From: Gallionella sp. | GTDB taxonomy: Bacteria > Pseudomonadota > Gammaproteobacteria > Burkholderiales > Gallionellaceae | Assembly: GCA_017880945.1 (NCBI GenBank) | Contig: JADGRM010000031.1 | Span: forward strand, 1 to 13,201 | Reading direction: 5' to 3' | DNA: 13,201 bases | In this document: positions 7,237 through 13,201 of the stretch, one piece after another | Position numbering within the stretch: the first letter of the stretch is position 1 | Layout of the letters: the number at the start of each line of letters is the position of its first letter | Translations under genes and position numbers: made by a program | The notes under the pieces: generated by a model | Databases searched by the model: none | Seen by the model: the letters and a program-made list of their open reading frames with translations, nothing else | Told to the model about the DNA's origin: nothing

Positions 7237-8073
7237 ATGAATGATCTGCGCGGCAAAACAATTTTCATCACCGGTTCCAGTCGCGGCATCGGGCGGGAGA
7301 TCGCGTTGCGTTGCGCGCGCGATGGCGCGAAGGTGGTGATCACCGGCAAGACGGTCAAGCCACATGCCAAATTGCCCGGCACGATACACACGGTTGCCGA
7401 CGAAGTGCTGCAAGCGGGCGGGCAGGCATTGGCGATCCAGCTCGATGTGCGCGATGAGCAGGCGATCGAGGCGGCGGTGGTGCAGGTCGTCGAGAAGTTC
7501 GGCGGCATCGATGTGCTGGTCAACAACGCCAGTGCGATCAGCATGAGCGGCACGCTGGGAACGCCCGCCAAAAAGCTCGACCTGATGTGGGACGTGAACA
7601 TGCGCGCGACCTTTCTGGCATCACAAGCGTGCATCCCTTATCTCAAACAGGCGGCCAACCCGCACATCCTGACGTTGTCGCCGCCGCTCAATCTGGATGC
7701 CAAATGGTTCGCGCCGCACCTGGCTTATACGATGTCGAAATATGGCATGAGTCTGTGCACGCTGGGCATGGCGCGCGAATTCGCCGCCAATGGCGGCGGG
7801 GCTAAAGGCATAGCGGTGAATTGCCTGTGGCCGCGCACCACGATCGCCACCGCCGCGATCGAATTCAACTTTCCCGAGGCGGTGCTGCGCGCTTCGCGCA
7901 AACCTGCCATCATCGCTGATGCGGCGCATGTGATTCTGACGCGCGACAGCCGCACTTGCAGCGGGAATTTTTTCATTGACGAAGAGGTGTTGCGCGAAGC
8001 GGGAGTGAGCGATTTCGAACGCTATGCGGTGTCGCCGGGTACTCCGCTGTTCAATGATTTGTTTCTTGGCTAG
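7237..8073 (+). CDS. HSDL2-like short-chain dehydrogenase
   Basis: A 278-residue NAD(P)-dependent SDR, closest by recollection to the dehydrogenase half of animal HSDL2 (hydroxysteroid dehydrogenase-like 2). Matching stretches include the cofactor loop TGSSRGIG (12-19), 'KPHAKLPGTI', 'VRDEQAI', 'NNASAIS' (96-102), 'LSPPLNL' with the putative catalytic Ser148, YTMSK (Tyr164, Lys168) and 'YGMSLCTLGMA'. The Ser-to-Tyr gap of 16 is wider than in classical SDRs but is what HSDL2 has. The C-terminal sterol-carrier (SCP2) domain of animal HSDL2 is absent. The substrate is unknown. Its place among acyl-CoA genes suggests a hydroxyacyl or keto-lipid substrate. Start choice: ATG 7237 has GGGA 8 bases before it, while ATG 7210 (nine residues more) has no good SD, so 7210 remains possible. 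It is 30 bp upstream of the acyl-CoA synthetase and likely in the same operon. Confidence 0.85.
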   Translation: MNDLRGKTIFITGSSRGIGREIALRCARDGAKVVITGKTVKPHAKLPGTIHTVADEVLQAGGQALAIQLDVRDEQAIEAAVVQVVEKFGGIDVLVNNASAISMSGTLGTPAKKLDLMWDVNMRATFLASQACIPYLKQAANPHILTLSPPLNLDAKWFAPHLAYTMSKYGMSLCTLGMAREFAANGGGAKGIAVNCLWPRTTIATAAIEFNFPEAVLRASRKPAIIADAAHVILTRDSRTCSGNFFIDEEVLREAGVSDFERYAVSPGTPLFNDLFLG

Positions 8074-8103
8074 TTCTTGTTTTAGTTTTTTGGGGGTGAT
8101 TGG

Positions 8104-9912
8104 ATGCAGATTCAAGCAATGGATGTGATCACGCCGGAGCAGGCAGGCACCCTGCACGGGTTGTTTGTGGAGCGCGTGCGCCGCACGCCGGACAAAGTTG
8201 CCTATCGTCATTTTGTACAGAATGTCTGGTGCGACATCACCTGGCGGGAGATGCGCGACGAAGTGGCGCGCTGGCAGGCGGCGCTGGCCGGGTTGAAGTT
8301 GCAGCGCGGTGATCGTGTCGCGATCATGCTGCGCAACTGCCCGCAGTGGGTAATGTTCGACCAGGCGGCGATGTCGCTCGGTTTGGTGGTCGTGCCGCTG
8401 TATACCGTGGACCGTCCGGACAACACCGCATACATCATCAACGATGCCGGCGTGAGGGCGCTGTTGTTTGAAACCGCAGAGCAATGGCAAGCACTGTGCA
8501 CGGTTCGCGATCAACTTGGCGGTGTGGTGCGTTTCGTGAGCATCGATAAACTATCCAACGGGGATGATCCGCGCCTGAAGTCCATGGCGGAATTCCTGCC
8601 GCCTGCCGCGCAGTTGCAGCCCGCGCTGCCTTGCCAGATGAACGAACTGGCCAGCATCATCTATACATCAGGCACCACCGGCAAACCCAAAGGCGTGATG
8701 CTGAGCCATGCCAATATGCTCAGCAATGCCCATGCCTGCCTGGATACTTTTATCGTGCGCGGCGATGATCTGCTGTTGTCTTTCCTGCCGCTGTCGCACA
8801 CTTTCGAGCGCACGCTGGGCTATTACCTGACTGTGATGACGGGCTCTACCGTAGCCTTTGCGCGTTCCATTCCGCTGTTGTCGGAGGACTTGCAAACCAT
8901 CCGTCCGACTATGCTGATTTCCGTGCCGCGCATTTACGAACGCGTCTATGGCGCAATCAAGGCCAAGCTGGACGAAGGTTCGCCGCTCAAACGCACGCTG
9001 TTCAACCTGGCGGTGAAAACCGGCTGGTCGCGCTTTCTGTGCCAGCAGGGGCGGGGACCATGGAAGGTCTCTTTTCTGTTCTGGCCGATCTTGCAAAAAC
9101 TGGTCGCGCAAAAGGTCCTCGATAAATTGGGCGGCCGTATGCGCGTCGCGATCAGTGGAGGGGCCGCGCTCGCACAGGAAGTATCGCGGGTTTTCGTCGC
9201 CTTGGGATTGCCTGTGGTGCAGGGCTATGGCCTGACAGAGACCAGCCCGGTGATTTCCGGCAATCATCTGGAAAATAATTTTCCGGACAGTGTAGGCCAA
9301 CCGATACGCGATGTGCAGGTGCGCATCGGCGAGCAGAACCAGCTATTGGTGAAAGGTCCGAATGTGATGTTGGGCTACTGGAACAATCCCGAAGCGACCA
9401 GGGCGACGATCGATGCCGATGGCTGGCTGAATACCGGCGATACGGTGGGCATCAGCGACACCGGACACATCTATATCACCGGACGCATCAAGGAAATCAT
9501 CGTCATGTCGAATGGCGAAAAAGTTCCGCCGGGCGATATGGAACAAGCGATCCTGCGCGACTCGCTGTTCGATCAGGTGATGGTCTTTGGCGAGGCGCAT
9601 TCTTACCTGGTCGGGCTGATCGTGCTTAATCCCACAGCATGGCCGAAATTCGCGCAGCAGGTCGGCGTACGACCAGATATGCCGGAATCGCTGACGGATA
9701 GCCGGGTGCAAGCCGAAGTGCTGAATCGCATCGCGCCCCATCTGAGCGGCTTTCCGGGCTATGCCAATGTGCACCGCGCGTTGCTGTTGCTGGAGCCCTG
9801 GAGTGTGGAGAATGGACTGCTCACGCCCACGCTGAAGCTCAGACGCACCGAGGTGGCCAAGCGATTTGCCGGCGAGATCAAACAACTTTATGAAGGACAC
9901 AAACGTGGATGA
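8104..9912 (+). CDS. long-chain acyl-CoA synthetase (FadD15/FAA1-type, AMP-forming)
   Basis: A 602-residue enzyme of the adenylate-forming family that activates fatty acids to acyl-CoA through an acyl-AMP intermediate, using ATP and CoA. Signatures in order: P-loop YTSGTTGKPKG (187-197), 'LPLSHTFER', a gate-like stretch 'ISVPRIYERV', adenine motif GYGLTETSP (374-382), ribose-binding Asp446 in 'WLNTGD', and the hinge 'TGRIKEIIVMSNGEKVPP' with Arg461. This motif set is that of the COG1022 long-chain branch (about 600 residues), not of E. coli FadD (about 560). There are no membrane segments. It is probably cytosolic or membrane-associated. The ATG at 8104 has a G-run (8092-8096) with 7-base spacing. 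It follows the SDR gene by 30 bp and overlaps the thioesterase gene by 8 bp, so the three are probably one transcript. Chain-length preference cannot be read from the sequence. Confidence 0.93.
   Translation: MQIQAMDVITPEQAGTLHGLFVERVRRTPDKVAYRHFVQNVWCDITWREMRDEVARWQAALAGLKLQRGDRVAIMLRNCPQWVMFDQAAMSLGLVVVPLYTVDRPDNTAYIINDAGVRALLFETAEQWQALCTVRDQLGGVVRFVSIDKLSNGDDPRLKSMAEFLPPAAQLQPALPCQMNELASIIYTSGTTGKPKGVMLSHANMLSNAHACLDTFIVRGDDLLLSFLPLSHTFERTLGYYLTVMTGSTVAFARSIPLLSEDLQTIRPTMLISVPRIYERVYGAIKAKLDEGSPLKRTLFNLAVKTGWSRFLCQQGRGPWKVSFLFWPILQKLVAQKVLDKLGGRMRVAISGGAALAQEVSRVFVALGLPVVQGYGLTETSPVISGNHLENNFPDSVGQPIRDVQVRIGEQNQLLVKGPNVMLGYWNNPEATRATIDADGWLNTGDTVGISDTGHIYITGRIKEIIVMSNGEKVPPGDMEQAILRDSLFDQVMVFGEAHSYLVGLIVLNPTAWPKFAQQVGVRPDMPESLTDSRVQAEVLNRIAPHLSGFPGYANVHRALLLLEPWSVENGLLTPTLKLRRTEVAKRFAGEIKQLYEGHKRG
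9893..9897 (+). promoter_or_regulatory. ribosome binding site for a GTG start
   Basis: AAGGA within the last codons of the synthetase gene lies 7 bases before the GTG at 9905. The alternative ATG (9890) and TTG (9866) lie upstream of this site and lack one of their own, so the GTG is the likely start. Confidence 0.65.
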
Positions 9913-10306
9913 ACATCAGAACACCACCCTGCCGCAGCGCGAGCCGACCATCCGTGTGGTGGCGATGCCTTCCGATGCCAGTTACACCGGCGACATCTTC
10001 GGTGGTTGGCTGATGGGGCAGGTGGACATCGCGGGCAGCATCCCGGCATTGCACCGGGCCAAGGGCCGTGTTGCAACAGTAGCGGTGAATTCTTTCGTGT
10101 TCAAGCAGCCGATCTTCATCGGTGACGTGGTGAGTTTCTACACCAGGATCGTGAAGGTGGGGACGACGTCGATCACCGTCGATGTCGAAGTCTACGCGCA
10201 GCGTGATCCGGCCAAGCCGTTTTGCGTCAAGGTGACTGAGGCGGTACTGACTTATGTGGCGGTAGACGAGAATCGCAAGCCGCGCCCTGTGCCACCGGCG
10301 GATTGA
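9905..10306 (+). CDS. yciA: YciA-type acyl-CoA thioesterase
   Basis: A 133-residue hotdog-fold thioesterase, essentially the same length as E. coli YciA (132). It hydrolyses acyl-CoA to free acid and CoA, and YciA enzymes act on a broad range of chain lengths. The signature GDIFGGWLMGQVD spans residues 29-41. Asp41 lines up with Asp44 of the Haemophilus enzyme, the catalytic acid. 'GRVATVAVNSFVFKQPIFIGDVV' and 'GTTSITVDVEV' are the next family strands, and it ends 'YVAVDENRKPRPVPP'. With the GTG start the gene begins inside the last three codons of the acyl-CoA synthetase gene (8-bp overlap), implying translational coupling of the enzyme that makes acyl-CoA to the one that breaks it down. It is followed 8 bp later by a REPIN-like element. 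Family call very sure, in vivo substrate open. Confidence 0.93.
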   Translation: MDEHQNTTLPQREPTIRVVAMPSDASYTGDIFGGWLMGQVDIAGSIPALHRAKGRVATVAVNSFVFKQPIFIGDVVSFYTRIVKVGTTSITVDVEVYAQRDPAKPFCVKVTEAVLTYVAVDENRKPRPVPPAD

Positions 10307-10314
10307 AAATAGAT

Positions 10315-10423
10315 GTAGGGCGGGTTGTGCCCGCCGGATTGAGTTGTCGGGCGAGCTTTGCATAGCCATTCGGCTAGGTCACCAAAAGACGGTGACATAA
10401 GCCGCTGGTTAAGCCCGACCTAC
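10315..10423. repeat. REPIN-like element (inverted GTAG-headed REPs)
   Basis: The 109-bp element begins GTAGGGCGGG and ends with the near-exact inverse CCCGACCTAC (9 of 10 complementary). The left half is a classic REP: GTAG head, then GGCGGG (10319-10324) and CCCGCC (10330-10335) as a perfect hairpin. Inside, GTCGGGC (10346-10352) pairs exactly with GCCCGAC (10413-10419). That stem encloses GTCACC (10378-10383) with GGTGAC (10391-10396), which CGGCT (10371-10375) with AGCCG (10400-10404) can extend. TAGCC (10363-10367) with GGCTA (10372-10376) is an alternative. REPINs of this kind are spread by RAYT transposases encoded elsewhere in a genome. None is seen here. It fills the gap between the thioesterase and FadN-type genes and would be transcribed if they share an operon. 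Confidence 0.75.
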
Positions 10424-10443
10424 GAATATGACAGGAGAAAAAA

Positions 10444-12930
10444 ATGAACGAAAATTTTCATATCCGCAAAGTAGCGGTGCTCGGCGCAGGCGTCATGGGT
10501 GCGCAGATCGCCGCGCATTTGGTGAACGCCAATGTCGAGACGCTGCTGTTCGAATTACCCGCTAAAGACGGTGATCCCAACGGCAATGTGAACAAGGCGC
10601 TGGAAGGATTGAAAAAGCTCGATCCCAGCCCATTGGCCAGTCCCGCCAAGCTCACCTGCATCCAGGCCGCCAACTACGAACAGCATCTGGAAAAACTGCG
10701 CGAATGCGATCTGGTGATCGAGGCGATCGCCGAGCGCATGGACTGGAAGTCAGACCTGTACCGCAAGGTCGCGCCACACCTGGGCGCGCAGACTATCTTT
10801 GCCAGCAACACTTCCGGCCTGTCCATCAACAAGCTCGCTGAAGCGTTCCCGGAAAACTTGCGCCACCGTTTCTGCGGTATTCACTTCTTCAATCCGCCGC
10901 GCTACATGCACCTGGTCGAGCTGATCCCCTGCACCGGCACCGAAGCATTGCTGCTCGATCAGCTGGAAGAATTCCTCGTCTCCACGCTGGGCAAGGGCGT
11001 GGTGCGCGCCAAGGACACACCCAATTTCATCGCCAACCGCATCGGCGTGTTTTCGATGCTGGCCACCCAGCACCACGCACGCGCATTCAACCTAGGCTTC
11101 GACACCGTGGATGCGCTCACCGGGCGTTATCTCGGGCGTCCCAAGAGTGCCACCTTCCGCACGCTGGACGTGGTCGGCCTCGACGTGTTCGCGCACGTGG
11201 TCAATACGATGCGCGAGAACCTCACCGACGATCCGTGGCACAAGCATTTCGAATTGCCGAACTGGATGAACCGGCTGGTGGATCAGGGCGCGCTGGGGCA
11301 GAAGACCAGGCGCGGCATCTACCAGAAGATCGGCAAGGAAATCCGTGTGCTCGATCTGCACACCGAGGAGTATCGCCTCTCCGACAGCGAGGTGGATTAC
11401 GGCGTGAAAGACATCCTGCGCGAACGCGACTGGGCGAAGAAGCTTGCCGGGCTGCGCAGCAACCCGCATCCGCAGGCGAAATTCCTGTGGGCGACGTTCC
11501 GCGACGTGTTCCATTACTGTGCGCTGCAACTCGAGAGCATCGCCAACAACGCGCGCGACCTCGACTCCGCCGTGTGCTGGGGTTTCGGCTGGGACAGCGG
11601 TCCGTTCGAGATCTGGCAGGCGGCTGGCTGGCAACAAGTGGCCGGCTGGATCAGCGCGGATATTGTCGCAGGCAAGGCGATGTCCGATGCACCGCTTCCC
11701 GCCTGGGCCACCGATCCTTCACGCACCGGCGTGCATACCCCGCAGGGCTCCTATGCGCCTGCCGGCAACAGCTATCAGGCGCGCTCCAGCTTGCCGGTGT
11801 ATCGCCGCCAACTATTTCCCGACCGATTGCTCGGCGAATCTATTCAATACGGTGAGACCGTCTTTGAGACCGATGATATTCGCATGTGGCACACCGGCGA
11901 CGACATCGCGATCCTCAGCTTCAAATCCAAGATGCACGCCATCAGCAACGAAGTGCTGGACGGCATACTGCGTGCAATCGCCGAGGCCGAGGCGCATTTC
12001 ACCGCACTGATCATCTGGCAAACCGAAGCGCCGTTCTCCGCCGGGGCGCATCTGCTGCAACTGATGCAGGGCGTGCAGGAAGCCGGCGACGCGCCTTCCG
12101 CCGGATTGTTGGACAAATTCAAGGGCGCGGCGCAGCGCGTGAAATACACCATCGCGGGCGGCGGTGGTTTGGGCGAGATCGTCAACGCCGCAGCGGGCAA
12201 CGTGCCGCGCGTGGAAGACGTGGTCGCCAAATTCCAGCAAGTCTCGCTGCGCCTGAGATACGCGCAGGTGCCCACCATCGCGGCGGTGTACGGCCTGGCG
12301 CTCGGCGGCGGCTGCGAATTCTCCATGCACTGCACGCGGATTGTTGCCGCGCTGGAAAGCTACATCGGCCTGGTCGAAGTCGGCGTCGGCGTATTGCCCG
12401 CAGGCGGCGGCAGCAAAGAGATGGCGCTGCGCGCGGCGAATGAAGCCAGAGGCGGCGACATCTTCCCCTACCTCAAACGCTACTTCCAGAACATCGCGAT
12501 GGGCGAAGTTGCCAAGAGCGCCGAGCTCGCGCGCGACATGGGCTACCTGCGGCCGTCGGATCGCATCGTGCTCAACCAGTATGAATTGCTGCACGTCGCC
12601 AAAGAAGAAGCCAAAGCGCTCACCGCCACAGCCTACCGTCCGCCATTGCAGCCGCGCCAGATACCCGTGGCCGGACGCCCCGGCATCGCCACCCTCAAGG
12701 CCGCGATGGTCAACATGCTCGAAGGCGGCTTCATCTCCGAACACGATTACAACATCGGCTGCCGCATCGCCGAGACGATGTGCGGCGGCGATGTGGAAGC
12801 GGGCAGCATGGTGGACGAGCAATGGCTGCTCGATCTCGAACGCAAGAATTTCATGGAATTGCTGGCGACGGACAAGACCAGGGCGAGGGTGGAATATATG
12901 TTGAAGAATGGGAAGCCACTGCGGAACTGA
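10444..12930 (+). CDS. FadN-type 3-hydroxyacyl-CoA dehydrogenase / enoyl-CoA hydratase fusion
   Basis: An 828-residue bifunctional beta-oxidation enzyme with the dehydrogenase first and the hydratase last, the order of Bacillus FadN and opposite to FadB/FadJ. NAD-binding loop GAGVMG (14-19). The dehydrogenase catalytic pair His147 (in 'GIHFFNPP') and Glu159 has the canonical 12-residue spacing, and 'NFIANRIG' supplies Asn198. A second dehydrogenase C-domain copy follows (about 300-430). The crotonase part (about 480-720) has oxyanion-hole motifs 'FSAGAHL' (531-537) and 'ALGGGCEF' and both catalytic glutamates, Glu625 and Glu645, 20 apart as in rat hydratase. The gap between the two oxyanion motifs is about 44 residues longer than in rat hydratase and holds a Gly-rich insert. 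The C-terminus 'MLKNGKPLRN' is the family ending. AGGAG at 10433-10437 supports the ATG. The usual partner thiolase is not directly downstream within the window. Confidence 0.93.
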   Translation: MNENFHIRKVAVLGAGVMGAQIAAHLVNANVETLLFELPAKDGDPNGNVNKALEGLKKLDPSPLASPAKLTCIQAANYEQHLEKLRECDLVIEAIAERMDWKSDLYRKVAPHLGAQTIFASNTSGLSINKLAEAFPENLRHRFCGIHFFNPPRYMHLVELIPCTGTEALLLDQLEEFLVSTLGKGVVRAKDTPNFIANRIGVFSMLATQHHARAFNLGFDTVDALTGRYLGRPKSATFRTLDVVGLDVFAHVVNTMRENLTDDPWHKHFELPNWMNRLVDQGALGQKTRRGIYQKIGKEIRVLDLHTEEYRLSDSEVDYGVKDILRERDWAKKLAGLRSNPHPQAKFLWATFRDVFHYCALQLESIANNARDLDSAVCWGFGWDSGPFEIWQAAGWQQVAGWISADIVAGKAMSDAPLPAWATDPSRTGVHTPQGSYAPAGNSYQARSSLPVYRRQLFPDRLLGESIQYGETVFETDDIRMWHTGDDIAILSFKSKMHAISNEVLDGILRAIAEAEAHFTALIIWQTEAPFSAGAHLLQLMQGVQEAGDAPSAGLLDKFKGAAQRVKYTIAGGGGLGEIVNAAAGNVPRVEDVVAKFQQVSLRLRYAQVPTIAAVYGLALGGGCEFSMHCTRIVAALESYIGLVEVGVGVLPAGGGSKEMALRAANEARGGDIFPYLKRYFQNIAMGEVAKSAELARDMGYLRPSDRIVLNQYELLHVAKEEAKALTATAYRPPLQPRQIPVAGRPGIATLKAAMVNMLEGGFISEHDYNIGCRIAETMCGGDVEAGSMVDEQWLLDLERKNFMELLATDKTRARVEYMLKNGKPLRN

Positions 12931-12946
12931 CGAAAAACTGCTGCGC

Positions 12947-13060
12947 TTGACATAACTTTGTTGCTCAAGGATTCGGAATTCTCATTTACTCATTTGTAAA
13001 CTCCGCTTCCTCATCCTTTCGCGCCGCGTTCTGTCATCGCTCGCGACGTTTTCTGCAATG
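12947..13060. repeat. possible dispersed intergenic element
   Basis: Non-coding stretch after the FadN-type gene. TTTAC (12985-12989) and GTAAA (12996-13000) form a perfect small inverted repeat, and TCGCG (13019-13023) mirrors CGCGA (13042-13046). The text, especially 'GTAAACTCCGCTTCCTC' and 'CTCGCGACGTTTTCTGC', resembles sequences I remember recurring between genes in proteobacterial genomes, but I cannot name the family or verify copies. A TTGACA at 12947 has no matching -10 box. Confidence 0.3.
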
Positions 13061-13077
13061 CTATATGAGGTGTTGTG

Positions 13078-13201
13078 ATGTTTCTTGGAATTGACCGAAT
13101 TACTGAAATGGTATTTGAAGGTAATAGTTATTATGGTGGTCATATTGTCTGGCCATATCCAATATTGACACCAGCCAAATTTATTTTGGCTTCAGAAAAT
13201 A
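13078..13201 (+). CDS. AT-rich partial gene, unknown, runs off the window
   Basis: An ATG at 13078 is preceded by GAGG (13067-13070) with 7-base spacing and opens a frame with no stop through the last base (41 codons seen). The protein starts MFLGIDRITEM and contains 'YYGGHIVWPYPIL'. I do not recognise it. There is no signal peptide or membrane segment in the part seen. By hand count 41 of 124 bases are G or C (about 33%), far below the neighbouring fatty-acid genes, and the codons end in A or T. This suggests recently acquired DNA starting near here. It could also be a chance open frame, but the good ribosome binding site argues for a real gene. Confidence 0.5.
   Translation, partial: MFLGIDRITEMVFEGNSYYGGHIVWPYPILTPAKFILASEN

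Noticed and set aside
11812..12822. A 336-codon minus-strand frame opposite the FadN-type gene
   Set aside because: It lies opposite the crotonase domain, whose catalytic motifs are intact, and its own product shows no motif.
12947..12975. TTGACA as a -35 box for the AT-rich gene
   Set aside because: No -10-like sequence occurs at 16-18 bases, and the box is about 130 bases from the start codon.
1..13201. tRNA, rRNA, CRISPR arrays, phage or insertion-sequence genes
   Set aside because: I read both strands for such signatures and found none. The only mobile-type signal is the small REPIN-like element.

Overview
The window looks like chromosomal DNA of a betaproteobacterium. The evidence is moderately high G+C with strongly GC-biased third positions, a RadA/FadE/YciA/FadN-type gene set close to proteobacterial versions, and lipoproteins with standard lipoboxes. 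A Gallionellaceae/Nitrosomonadales-like or Rhodocyclales-like origin is my guess from general resemblance and is not proven. All confident genes are on the + strand except one (a DsrE-like protein, 511-942). I see no tRNA, rRNA, CRISPR array, transposase or phage gene.

Left part (1-3043): small, mostly envelope-related genes. These are a BamE/SmpA-like lipoprotein, a convergent secreted DsrE-like protein, a TMEM175-family potassium channel divergent from it, a YaiI/UPF0178 protein close behind the channel, and a Tyr-rich DUF4136-like lipoprotein. They do not form one obvious pathway. radA (3044-4402), a DNA-repair ATPase, follows after a short leader that holds a degenerate 16-bp periodic repeat.

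Central and right part (4500-12930): a fatty-acid degradation cluster, all in one direction. It holds a membrane-anchored FadE acyl-CoA dehydrogenase, an HSDL2-like short-chain dehydrogenase, a long-chain acyl-CoA synthetase, a YciA-type acyl-CoA thioesterase whose GTG start overlaps the synthetase stop by 8 bp, and a FadN-type fusion of 3-hydroxyacyl-CoA dehydrogenase and enoyl-CoA hydratase. Together these cover activation, first oxidation, hydration and second oxidation, plus a CoA-release valve. No thiolase is present in the window. A 109-bp REPIN-like element (two inverted GTAG-headed palindromes with further hairpins) sits between the thioesterase and the FadN-type gene.

Right edge (12931-13201): a non-coding stretch that resembles a dispersed intergenic element, then the start of an AT-rich (about 33% G+C by hand count) open frame with a good ribosome binding site that runs off the window. 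The composition shift suggests that foreign DNA may begin here. Nothing in the window proves a new biological system. The most interesting items are the REPIN, the edge gene, the HSDL2-like enzyme in the beta-oxidation cluster, the insertion in the hydratase domain and the radA leader repeats.
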